From positions 1 through 8,556 of the forward strand of contig WUAJ01000094.1 of NCBI GenBank assembly GCA_009827215.1: a DNA stretch of 8,556 bases, read 5' to 3'. Made by a program: the position numbers and the translations under genes. The DNA is from Phycisphaeraceae bacterium (GTDB lineage Bacteria > Planctomycetota > Phycisphaerae > Phycisphaerales > UBA1924). This document shows positions 1-6,704 of this stretch, one piece after another (positions within the stretch are counted from its first letter, which is position 1; each line of letters opens with the position of its first letter). The notes beneath the pieces are model-generated. The model saw only the letters and a program-made list of their open reading frames with translations, was not told the origin of the DNA and did no database searches.

Positions 1-1504
1 AAGGTCCCATGATCGCGACGGCTTGCGTGATGGTGTGGGCGATGTCTGCGGCGAGTCCGGTTTTGGTCATCGCGGCGCCGATCCCAAACGCGGCGCCGAT
101 GACGACGAGGATCTGGAAATCCACACCTCGGCGTGCTTGGGGTCCTGTGCAGCAGCGCGTGAGGATCATCAATCCCGCGGCGAGCATGGATCCCGTCATC
201 GGATCGAGCACTCCGAAACTGAGGATTGTGATCAGCAGCGCGAGCACAGCGAGGGCAACCCAAGCACGCTCGTGACGCAGCGCGGCGGGGGTGATGCGCT
301 CATTGACCAGATAGAAATCTCCTGAGGTCATGAATCGGTCGCCGAATCCCGGAGGCGCTTCGAGCAGGAGCGTGTCTCCGGCGCGGAGTCGGATGTCACC
401 CAGCTTGCCGGTCAGGCGTTGACCTTGACGGCGGACAGCGACGACAACGGCGCCGTAGCGCGTACGGATGCCGGATTCTTTGATGGTGAGTCCGACGAGG
501 GATGAGTTGTTCGCGACAACGGCTTCGGAGATCGTGAGGTTGGGTCGATAGTGGGGGTCCTCGATCGCGTCGATGGATTCGTCGGAGCTCGGGAGCGTGG
601 AAGGAACTAAGCCTTTGATCTGCTGGAGATCAACAACGGAATCGATCTGACCTACAAACACAAGGACATCGCGTTCGTTGATGATTTCTTGTGGAGACAC
701 GGCGACGAGTGTGGTGCTCTCGCGCTCGATGCGCGCGAGGAAGAGTCCGGGCAGGTCACGCAGGTCCGCGTCTTCGACGGACTTGCCGACGATTGGGGAG
801 TTGGGTTCGACACGCAGCGCCGCGTGGTATCCCTCGTCGTGTGTTTCCGCGTCCTGGATCGGGGTCACGCGATCGGGGAGGAGTTTGCGTCCGAAGAACA
901 AGATGTAGAGGATCCCGATGATCGCGATGGGGAGTCCGACCTTCGCGAGGGTGAACATGGAGAAGCCGAGTTCTTCTCCCGATGGTCCGATGATGTGCTC
1001 GTCGCTCAGAAGCTTTGCGACCACGACATTGGTCGAGGTTCCGATGAGCGTGCAGACTCCTCCAAGGATCGAAGCGAATGAGAGCGGCATGTAGAGTTTG
1101 GAAGGGGAGAACGAGCAGCGCCGCGCGACGGTCGAGAGCGTCGGGAGGAACATCGCGACGATCGGTGTGTTGTTGACGAACGCGCTCATCGCGGCAACTG
1201 GGATCGCGAGTTTCATCTGCGCGCTGCGCTCGGACTTTGGTCTTCCCAGCACGATCGCGGTGATCCGCGCCATCGCGCCTGTTTCGCGCATCGCGGTCGC
1301 GACAATGTAGAGCATCGCGACGGTGATGACGGCTTGGTTGGCGAAGCCGTTGATCGCTTCTTGGGGTTCGAGGACGCCGGTGATCAGGAGCACGAGCAGC
1401 GCTCCCATCATCACGAGGTCGGCGCCGAATCGTCCCAGCGCCATGGTCCCGATCATCAGTACGATGAGGGCTCCGGTCAGGATGGGTTCCCAGGATTCAA
1501 CCAT
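1..1504 (-). CDS. SLC13-family (DASS) anion permease with two RCK_C domains, probable sulfate transporter; C-terminus cut by window edge
   Basis: An open frame without stops runs on the minus strand from an ATG at 1502-1504 to the window edge, giving 501 residues; family members are around 600, so roughly the last 100 are missing. Seen: hydrophobic N-terminal helices (about residues 8-70), the SAFVNNTP segment (107-114) and GTSTNVV (155-161), which match the substrate/Na+-site hairpins of DASS carriers, a helix near 185-205, two soluble RCK_C/TrkA_C-like domains (about 225-300 and 322-395), then membrane helices resuming at about 413. It is an inner-membrane secondary transporter. SLC13 proteins with this central RCK_C pair are known as sulfate transporters in algae and bacteria, and the cysQ-cysC-cysDN neighbourhood supports sulfate, but the substrate is inferred. 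The start lies 29 bp after the cysQ stop; an in-frame TGA four codons upstream excludes a longer form. The Shine-Dalgarno is weak, which fits translation in an operon. Confidence 0.88.
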   Translation of the reverse strand, partial: MVESWEPILTGALIVLMIGTMALGRFGADLVMMGALLVLLITGVLEPQEAINGFANQAVITVAMLYIVATAMRETGAMARITAIVLGRPKSERSAQMKLAIPVAAMSAFVNNTPIVAMFLPTLSTVARRCSFSPSKLYMPLSFASILGGVCTLIGTSTNVVVAKLLSDEHIIGPSGEELGFSMFTLAKVGLPIAIIGILYILFFGRKLLPDRVTPIQDAETHDEGYHAALRVEPNSPIVGKSVEDADLRDLPGLFLARIERESTTLVAVSPQEIINERDVLVFVGQIDSVVDLQQIKGLVPSTLPSSDESIDAIEDPHYRPNLTISEAVVANNSSLVGLTIKESGIRTRYGAVVVAVRRQGQRLTGKLGDIRLRAGDTLLLEAPPGFGDRFMTSGDFYLVNERITPAALRHERAWVALAVLALLITILSFGVLDPMTGSMLAAGLMILTRCCTGPQARRGVDFQILVVIGAAFGIGAAMTKTGLAADIAHTITQAVAIMGP

Positions 1505-1533
1505 GTATGGAGATCATCGGCGATTCGGGGTGA

Positions 1534-2562
1534 TTATTCTTGCCCGATTCCGAGTTCCTTGATCGCACTCAGGAGGATGCCGTGGATGCGAGGGGGAGCG
1601 CAGACGATGCCTTTGTTCTTTTCGAGCCCTCTTCCATGCGAGAAATCGAGGTTTCTGCCGAAGATATCCGTGACGAACGCACCGGATTCGGATGCGATGC
1701 ACGCGCCGGCGGCGTGGTCCCAGATCCGCTCGACATACGGCTTTCGTGATGGGAGGCGGAGGTACGCGTCGGCTTGTCCACGAGCAACGACGGCGTACTT
1801 GCACTGGGAATCGAGACGCGCTGGTTCTCCCGCATGTCCGAGTCCTTGCTCCTCAATCCATTGAAGGATGCGATCGGTCGCACTCATGTCGGTGTGCGCT
1901 TTCTCGACGGAAGCGCAGACGGAGATCTCTTCGCCTTCGACATGGTCGAGTCGGGTGATGCGGATGGTCTCGGCTTTGACATCATCGCAGCAGGACTCGT
2001 AGACGCCGTCGCCTTGGATCGCCATGTACAAGCATCCCTTGGGATCGCGCTCGTCAAACGGCTGGGAGAGGTCGATCGGGAGGTTGGGGCATCCCATGAT
2101 CCCGATGGTTGGGGTGTCTTTCTCGACAAATCCGAGCGCTACAGCGTATTGCTGGTTGCGGAGGAATCCCTTGGTGCCATCAATTGGATCGAGTGTCCAG
2201 AAGGAATGGTGATCGGTGTCTCCCGCGCCCAGATCGATCGCGTCGAGGAGTTTTTGTTCCGTTGCTTCGGGCCAGACGCCTTTGACCGCGGCGAGTGTCG
2301 CGTCGAGGTACACAGTGTTGTCCTCGTCTCGCAAGAATGCGGAGTCTTCTTCAGCGACGAGGTGGAGATCCTCGCCGAGCTTTTGTTTGAGAATCATCCC
2401 GACGATTGCTTGGGACGCGAGGTCCGCGATGGTGACGGGGGACTTGTCGTCTTTGGTCATCGCGCAGACTTTGTCGAGATTGTCCTGCACTTCACGGCAG
2501 ACAATCGAGGCAGCGATAACAGCTTCGCGTCCAGCAGCGGCGTAGCGGGCGTGATCGATCAT
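1534..2562 (-). CDS. cysQ: 3'(2'),5'-bisphosphate nucleotidase, Hal2/SAL1-like CysQ
   Basis: This 342-residue protein is a Mg2+-dependent, Li+-sensitive type phosphatase of the inositol monophosphatase superfamily. It hydrolyses 3'-phosphoadenosine 5'-phosphate (PAP) to AMP, removing the by-product of PAPS-using enzymes; some members also act on PAPS. Seen: SPVTIADLASQA (41-52), the acidic metal-site EEDS (71-74), the signature DPIDGTKGF (125-133) and WDHAAG (281-286) holding the third metal-site Asp. SVEKAHTD (219-226), the TDIFGRNLDFSHGR region (298-311) and NKGIVCA (316-322) resemble fungal Hal2 and plant SAL1 more than the shorter E. coli CysQ of about 246 residues. The ATG overlaps the cysC stop (ATGA), with GAAGGA at 2572-2577, nine bases upstream of the start, as ribosome binding site. 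Lies between cysC and the permease. Substrate class is well supported; activity on inositol phosphates cannot be excluded. Confidence 0.93.
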   Translation of the reverse strand: MIDHARYAAAGREAVIAASIVCREVQDNLDKVCAMTKDDKSPVTIADLASQAIVGMILKQKLGEDLHLVAEEDSAFLRDEDNTVYLDATLAAVKGVWPEATEQKLLDAIDLGAGDTDHHSFWTLDPIDGTKGFLRNQQYAVALGFVEKDTPTIGIMGCPNLPIDLSQPFDERDPKGCLYMAIQGDGVYESCCDDVKAETIRITRLDHVEGEEISVCASVEKAHTDMSATDRILQWIEEQGLGHAGEPARLDSQCKYAVVARGQADAYLRLPSRKPYVERIWDHAAGACIASESGAFVTDIFGRNLDFSHGRGLEKNKGIVCAPPRIHGILLSAIKELGIGQE

Positions 2563-3209
2563 GAGTCAGAATCCTTCCCTTGGGTTCGGGGCTGAAGGAT
2601 TCTATGGGTCACCAACGCGTGGATCAGTTGATCCGCGGCTTGATCGGGTGAGAGTTCATCGGTTTTCAGATCGATCTCAGGATTGGTTGGTGCTTCGTAG
2701 GGATCGTCGATCCCTGTGAATCCCTTGATCTCGCCGGCGCGTGCTTTCTTGTAGAGTCCCTTGGGATCGCGTGATTCGCAGATCTCGAGCGGCGTGTTGA
2801 TGAACACCTCGAGAAACGGGAGATTCGATTGCTCGTGGATTGCGCGGACCTGATCGCGATCGGATTGATAGGGAGAGATGAAGCTGGAGATCGTGATGAC
2901 TCCCGAGTCGGCGAAGAGCTTGGCGACCTCTCCGATGCGCCGGATGTTTTCTTTGCGATCATCGGCGGAGAATCCGAGGTTGGAGTTGAGTCCATGGCGG
3001 ATGTTGTCGCCGTCGAGTCGGTACGCGAGGCATCCGCGATTGATGAGCGCGTGCTCAAGAGCGACGGCGATGGTGGACTTTCCCGATCCGGACAGGCCGG
3101 TCAACCAGAGCGTGCATCCTCGATGTCCGAGGACCTTGGCGCGATCATCGGGGGTGATGGCGCTGTGGTGCCAGGTGATGTTGTCGGATTTGGGCATGGG
3201 ATCGGACAC
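2559..3209 (-). CDS. cysC: Adenylylsulfate (APS) kinase
   Basis: A cytosolic P-loop kinase of 216 residues that phosphorylates APS at the 3' position with ATP to give PAPS, the second activation step of sulfate. Seen: Walker A GLSGSGKST (38-46), LDGDNIRHGLN (65-75) and NLGFSADDR (77-85) of the APS site, SSFISPY (108-114) containing the serine phosphorylated in some homologues, and the lid/substrate region DPKGLYKKARAGEIKGFTG (148-166) followed by DDPYE. It is a stand-alone kinase of normal length (E. coli CysC is 201), not fused to CysN. The start chosen is GTG at 3207-3209, because AAGGAA at 3218-3223 sits eight bases away; an ATG four codons downstream (3195-3197) would be 20 bases from that site. 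The 3' end overlaps cysQ by four bases, and the gene diverges from cysD. Confidence 0.96.
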   Translation of the reverse strand: MSDPMPKSDNITWHHSAITPDDRAKVLGHRGCTLWLTGLSGSGKSTIAVALEHALINRGCLAYRLDGDNIRHGLNSNLGFSADDRKENIRRIGEVAKLFADSGVITISSFISPYQSDRDQVRAIHEQSNLPFLEVFINTPLEICESRDPKGLYKKARAGEIKGFTGIDDPYEAPTNPEIDLKTDELSPDQAADQLIHALVTHRILQPRTQGKDSDS

Positions 3210-3217
3210 GAACTGGA

Positions 3218-3223
3218 TTCCTT
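3218..3223 (-). promoter_or_regulatory. Ribosome binding site of cysC deciding a GTG start
   Basis: On the minus strand the sequence AAGGAA lies eight bases before the GTG at 3207-3209. The alternative in-frame ATG at 3195-3197 would be 20 bases away, so the GTG start is preferred. The protein differs only by four N-terminal residues between the two choices. Confidence 0.65.
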
Positions 3224-3411
3224 GGATGTGAACTGGTTATCGATTGAGGATATGCGTCGATCTGATGGTCTGGATAATCCGAGCGTCCAAACCGCTCTGG
3301 GGTCTATACTTCGGCTGTTTCTTGGGATGAATCGTGATTCTTCGCGTGAGCGGGTCGATTCGATCGCCGATAGGTCTACTTTCGGGCAAGAAACGGTACT
3401 TTCAAGCGGGC

Positions 3412-3415
3412 GGAG
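3412..3415 (+). promoter_or_regulatory. Ribosome binding site of cysD fixing the start at 3424
   Basis: GGAG lies eight bases before the ATG at 3424-3426. This supports the inner start over an in-frame ATG at 3334 that has no family-like sequence behind it. Confidence 0.7.
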
Positions 3416-3423
3416 ACTTGGGT

Positions 3424-4353
3424 ATGACCCAGACGGCGGAATCCAACGCACACTACAAGCTGACCCACCTCAAGGCGCTGGAAGCCGAGGCGATCCACAT
3501 CATGCGCGAAGTCGCGGCTCAGTTTGAAAAACCTGCACTCATGTTCTCTGGAGGCAAAGACTCCATCGTCATGGTGCATCTCGCAAAGAAAGCGTTCCGT
3601 CCCGCGAAGTTCCCATTCCCGCTCCTGCACATCGATACGGGACATAACTTCCCTGAAGCACTCGATTTCCGTGATAAACTTGTCTCGGATCTCGGCGAAC
3701 GACTGATCGTCCACAAGGTGCAGGATTTGATTGATAAGGGGATCGCGAGCGAGGATCCGGGGCCGTATCCGTCAAGGAACAGAGCTCAGATCCCGACGCT
3801 GCTCGATGCGATCGAGACCTACCGATTCGATGCGCTGTTCGGCGGCGCTCGGCGCGACGAAGAGAAGGCACGCGCGAAAGAGCGCATCTTCTCGTTCCGC
3901 GATGACTTCGGACAGTGGGACCCCAAGAACCAGCGTCCCGAACTCTGGAACCTGTACAACGGACGGCACCAGATGGGCGAGAACATCCGCGTGTTCCCGA
4001 TCTCCAACTGGACAGAGATGGACGTCTGGCAGTACATCATGCTCGAGAACATCGAGATCCCGGCGTTGTACTTCTCGCACGAGCGCGATGTCGTGACGCG
4101 GATGGGGCAGCTTGTCCCTGTCGGAGACGCGCCGTTTGGTGCTCGCGAGGGGGAAGAACCTGTCCGACGCACGGTCCGCTTCCGCACAGTGGGGGACATG
4201 AGCTGCACGGCAGCGACGGACTCTCCCGCGGCAACACTCGAGGACATCGTCGCGGAAGTCGCGGCGGCGCGTGCGAGTGAACGCGGGGCGCGGATGGATG
4301 ACAAGACGAACGAAGCCGCGATGGAAGATCGCAAGAAGGAAGGGTACTTCTAA
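3424..4353 (+). CDS. cysD: Sulfate adenylyltransferase subunit 2 (ATP sulfurylase catalytic subunit)
   Basis: A cytosolic 309-residue protein (E. coli CysD is 302) of the PP-loop/PAPS reductase-like ATP pyrophosphatase fold. With CysN it makes APS and pyrophosphate from sulfate and ATP, a reaction driven by GTP hydrolysis in CysN. Seen: PP-loop SGGKDS (42-47), HIDTGHNFPE (69-78), FGGARRDEEKARAKERIFS (139-157), RVFPISNWTEMDVWQYI (189-205), FRTVGDMSCTAA (253-264) and the conserved DRKKEGYF C-terminus (302-309). The start at 3424 is chosen because the Lys/His-rich N-terminus from there aligns with the family and is preceded by GGAG; the 30 extra residues available upstream to 3334 look like untranslated leader. 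It is the first gene of the rightward transcript, followed after 3 bp by cysN. No key residue appears missing. Confidence 0.97.
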   Translation: MTQTAESNAHYKLTHLKALEAEAIHIMREVAAQFEKPALMFSGGKDSIVMVHLAKKAFRPAKFPFPLLHIDTGHNFPEALDFRDKLVSDLGERLIVHKVQDLIDKGIASEDPGPYPSRNRAQIPTLLDAIETYRFDALFGGARRDEEKARAKERIFSFRDDFGQWDPKNQRPELWNLYNGRHQMGENIRVFPISNWTEMDVWQYIMLENIEIPALYFSHERDVVTRMGQLVPVGDAPFGAREGEEPVRRTVRFRTVGDMSCTAATDSPAATLEDIVAEVAAARASERGARMDDKTNEAAMEDRKKEGYF

Positions 4354-4356
4354 AGC

Positions 4357-5700
4357 ATGAGTGCGGAAACAACCCAATCCGATCTGTCCACGAGCACCAA
4401 TGCGAATCAAGGCATGGAGTTCTCGACCGATGCGTACCTAGATATGGACCTGCTCCGCTTCCTGACATGCGGGAGTGTTGATGACGGCAAGTCGACGCTG
4501 ATCGGTCGATTGTTGTACGACTCCAAATCGATCTTTGAAGATCAGCTCGAAGCCGCGGAATCTGCGTCACTCTCGCGTGGTGATGAGCGGATGAATCTCG
4601 CGCTGCTGACTGATGGACTGCGCGCCGAGCGCGAGCAGGGGATCACGATCGACGTCGCGTACCGATACTTCGCGACTCCCAAGCGGAAGTTCATCATCGC
4701 GGATTGTCCTGGACATGTGCAGTACACACGCAACATGGTGACGGGCGCTTCGACGGCGAACCTCGCGCTGATCTTGATCGACGCGCGCCACGGCGTGATC
4801 GAGCAGTCGCGTCGCCACTCTTTCATCACCAGCTTGCTGCGCATCCCGCACCTGGTGGTGTGCGTCAACAAGATGGACCTCGTGGACTGGTCACAAGAAA
4901 CATACGAGAAGATCCGCACGGACTTCGAAGAGTTCGCGGCTCGATTTGAGATCAACGACATCACCTTCATCCCGATGAGCGCGCTCACTGGTGACAATGT
5001 TGTGAACCGCTCCGACAAGATGGATTGGTACCAAGGTCCGTCGCTGCTGCATCATCTGGAGAATGTGCACATCGCGGGTGATCGCGACATGATCGATCCG
5101 CGATTCCCTGTGCAGTGGGTGATCCGTCCGCAGAGCGACGAGCATCACGACTATCGCGGATACGGCGGACAGGTCGCTTCTGGAGTCTTCCAGAAGGGCG
5201 ATGAGATTGTCGCACTCCCGAGCGGGATGACCTCCAAGATCAAGTCGATCGATATAGGTGGGAGCGAGATCGGTTTTGCGAGTCCGCCTCAGAGTGTTTC
5301 GATCCAGCTCGAGGACGATATTGACATCTCGCGCGGCGACATGATCTGTCGACCCAACAACCAACCGAATAGCGGTCAGAATATCGACGCGATGGTCGTG
5401 TGGATGGCGGATCAGCCGATGGTGGTGGGGAAGAAATACACGATCCGTCATACGAGCAACGAAGCACGCTGTGTTGTCAAGGATCTACGCTATCGCATGG
5501 ATATCGAGACGCTGCATCGCATCGAGGACGCGACGGATCTGAAGCTCAACGAGATTGGACGCGTGTCGTTTCGGATGACGAAGCCATTGTTCTTTGATCC
5601 GTATCGTCAGTGCCGAGCGACGGGGAGCTTCATTATCGTGGACGAGCAGACCAACAACACGGTCGGCGCCGCGATGATCATCGGCGAGACCAGCTCGTAA
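4357..5700 (+). CDS. cysN: Sulfate adenylyltransferase subunit 1 (ATP sulfurylase GTPase subunit)
   Basis: An EF-Tu-like translational GTPase-family protein of 447 residues (E. coli CysN is 475) that couples GTP hydrolysis to APS synthesis by CysD. Seen: G1/P-loop GSVDDGKST (39-47), the switch I region EREQGITIDVAYRYF (91-105), G3 DCPGH (116-120), G4 NKMD (171-174), G5 MSAL (207-210), then two beta-barrel domains (about 250-335 and 340-440) ending in the family-typical segment with FFDPYRQCRATGSFI (413-427). There is no C-terminal APS-kinase domain, consistent with the separate cysC across the intergenic region. The start is ATG three bases after the cysD stop; an AAGGG at 4340-4344 inside the end of cysD lies 12 bases before it, so translation is probably coupled. 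A strong hairpin terminator follows 23 bases after the stop. Confidence 0.97.
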   Translation: MSAETTQSDLSTSTNANQGMEFSTDAYLDMDLLRFLTCGSVDDGKSTLIGRLLYDSKSIFEDQLEAAESASLSRGDERMNLALLTDGLRAEREQGITIDVAYRYFATPKRKFIIADCPGHVQYTRNMVTGASTANLALILIDARHGVIEQSRRHSFITSLLRIPHLVVCVNKMDLVDWSQETYEKIRTDFEEFAARFEINDITFIPMSALTGDNVVNRSDKMDWYQGPSLLHHLENVHIAGDRDMIDPRFPVQWVIRPQSDEHHDYRGYGGQVASGVFQKGDEIVALPSGMTSKIKSIDIGGSEIGFASPPQSVSIQLEDDIDISRGDMICRPNNQPNSGQNIDAMVVWMADQPMVVGKKYTIRHTSNEARCVVKDLRYRMDIETLHRIEDATDLKLNEIGRVSFRMTKPLFFDPYRQCRATGSFIIVDEQTNNTVGAAMIIGETSS

Positions 5701-5723
5701 AGTGATTTAGAATGAACATTGAA

Positions 5724-5755
5724 AAATCCCGCACCGAGTGATCGATGCGGGATTT
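5724..5755. terminator. Probable bidirectional intrinsic terminator between cysN and the PEP-CTERM gene
   Basis: A perfect 10-bp stem, AAATCCCGCA at 5724-5733 pairing with TGCGGGATTT at 5746-5755, encloses a 12-base loop. On the plus strand it is followed by GTTGTTTTT, giving a T-rich tail after cysN. On the minus strand the run of A at 5722-5726 gives a T5 tract at the end of the stem, which suits termination of the convergent gene ending at 5784. It occupies most of the 83-bp convergent gap. Confidence 0.85.
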
Positions 5756-5783
5756 GTTGTTTTTGGATGCTGCTGAATCAGTA

Positions 5784-6464
5784 TCAGCGGCGACGACGCA
5801 CACCCATTGCCGCGCCCATTCCGAAGAGTGCGAGAGCACCTGGAGCTGGGACGGTGTAGTTGATGTTGTCAAAGCCCATCGATCCACCGAGGTTGATGAC
5901 CACGCGGTCGTAGCCGCCTGCGACGGTGAACTCTTCGATGAGGTTGATGGAGTTGTTGCCGTAGACAACGCCATTGTCGTGGGTTCCGCCTGCGAGGAAC
6001 TCAGCGAAATCGACTGTTTCGACCAGCGCGTTGTCCATGTAGAACTCAAGACTGCTGTTCTCTGCAACTTCGCTCTCCAGGTCAACGACATGGAAACCAA
6101 ATGAAGCGACGCTCATATCGAAGTCGATGATGAGCTGACCTGCAGGACGGTTGCCCTCGTCGTCTGGGACGCCGAAGTCGTTCTCTTGCAGGATCATGAT
6201 GTTCCCGAGATTGGTGTTCAGGTCTGTGTTTCCTGAATCGAATGGGTTTTCCAGATCGGGATCAGCGGTGTTGCTGAGATTGGTGTCAAACACCATCGCG
6301 ATGTCGTGGGCACGGTTTGGATTGATTGCGGAAATGTGGACACCCAGACCGGCGTACTGCTCAGCGAGCACCTCGCCGTGGGACAGGTCGGAGAAGTCCA
6401 GCGTGTCAGCGGTCGCGACCGAAGCGATAGACGCCGCGGCGAGCGCGAGGACGATTGGTTTCAT
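5784..6464 (-). CDS. Secreted PEP-CTERM sorting-domain protein of unknown function
   Basis: The predicted protein has 226 residues. Seen: a short signal peptide, MKPIVLALAAASIASVATA, with likely cleavage before Asp20; an acidic, Asn/Gly-rich mature part beginning LDFSDLSHGEVLAEQYAGLG, a pattern common in PEP-CTERM proteins predicted to be all-beta; and a C-terminal tail (205-226) of VPAP, a short hydrophobic stretch and RRRR. That tail is the planctomycete form of the PEP-CTERM signal, thought to be recognised by an exosortase during export and surface anchoring. No exosortase is in the window. There is no cysteine, catalytic motif or recognised enzyme domain, so function is unknown; a surface or matrix role is inference. 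The start at 6464 is chosen because the signal peptide begins there and a purine-rich AGAGAGAG precedes it; an in-frame ATG at 6519-6521 would add an unlikely Arg/Lys-rich lead. Monocistronic, convergent with cysN. Confidence 0.85.
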   Translation of the reverse strand: MKPIVLALAAASIASVATADTLDFSDLSHGEVLAEQYAGLGVHISAINPNRAHDIAMVFDTNLSNTADPDLENPFDSGNTDLNTNLGNIMILQENDFGVPDDEGNRPAGQLIIDFDMSVASFGFHVVDLESEVAENSSLEFYMDNALVETVDFAEFLAGGTHDNGVVYGNNSINLIEEFTVAGGYDRVVINLGGSMGFDNINYTVPAPGALALFGMGAAMGVRRRR

Positions 6465-6704
6465 GATGATCTCTCTCTTTCGTTTTCTCTCTAGTCGTTC
6501 GGAATGCATCCCCGATCTCACTGGGGATGTCCGGAATCACACGATCTCCGGCGAACAGGTGGTAAAGTACCCCTCCTTCGTGCTCGGTTCAATGTTGGTT
6601 TTTATACTGGTGGTCGAATTGAAGATTTCGTACCCCAATCACTGACTTATAGGACTTCTAGCCGTCTGGTAAATCAGCACCTTTTCTGAGTGGAGAAGAT
6701 CAAC
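6465..6704. promoter_or_regulatory. Divergent intergenic region between the PEP-CTERM and GNAT genes
   Basis: These 240 bases separate two outward-facing genes. Composition is more AT-rich than the coding DNA around it. Plus-strand TATACT at 6603-6608 is a possible -10 for the acetyltransferase, and the overlapping minus-strand TATAAA (6599-6604) is a possible -10 for the PEP-CTERM gene; neither has a convincing -35. Two small inverted repeats lie in the part that would be the leader of the PEP-CTERM gene (6507-6551). No small gene or RNA family is recognised. Confidence 0.4.
6507..6529. repeat. Inverted repeat, 7-bp stem, in the PEP-CTERM gene leader
   Basis: CATCCCC at 6507-6513 pairs perfectly with GGGGATG at 6523-6529 around a nine-base loop. 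One base later a second weaker repeat pairs CCGGA (6531-6535) with TCCGG (6547-6551). There is no T-run on either strand, so this is not a typical intrinsic terminator; an operator or leader RNA structure is possible. Confidence 0.45.

Larger units (their letters stand above)
3210..3423. promoter_or_regulatory. Divergent cysC / cysD intergenic region
   Basis: This 214-bp region separates the two divergent sulfate-activation transcripts and must hold both promoters if the operon structure is read correctly. On the plus strand TATACT at 3305-3310 is a good -10-like hexamer, but no convincing -35 is found 16-18 bases upstream, and it would leave a leader of about 110 bases before cysD. A near-palindrome GGATAATCC lies at 3272-3280. 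Two copies of TACTTTC start exactly 20 bases apart at 3377 and 3397, close upstream of cysD. No riboswitch fold or attenuator with a T-run is recognised. Promoter positions are inference only. Confidence 0.45.

Noticed and set aside
9..1562. Several short plus-strand frames in the first 1.5 kb
   Set aside because: All lie antisense to the continuous SLC13 permease frame, which shows membrane helices, the NNTP and GTSTN motifs and paired RCK_C domains.
1774..2595. A 273-codon plus-strand frame opposite cysQ, plus a 232-codon frame at 2829-3527 opposite cysC
   Set aside because: Both lie antisense to genes with complete motif sets and carry no recognisable domain; they follow from codon bias.
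3334..3423. N-terminal extension of CysD from an upstream ATG at 3334
   Set aside because: The 30 extra residues do not resemble the family, and a good GGAG site precedes the ATG at 3424, which gives the normal length.
3210..3423. A sulfur-related riboswitch (SAM-type) upstream of cysD
   Set aside because: No conserved core sequences, kink-turn or terminator-like expression platform could be recognised in the region.
2559..5700. A bifunctional CysNC fusion or a frameshifted fusion
   Set aside because: CysN ends normally with a stop and terminator, and CysC is a separate complete kinase on the opposite strand.
6465..6521. Longer start for the PEP-CTERM protein at 6521
   Set aside because: It would put 19 mostly charged residues before the signal peptide; the start at 6464 gives a standard export signal.
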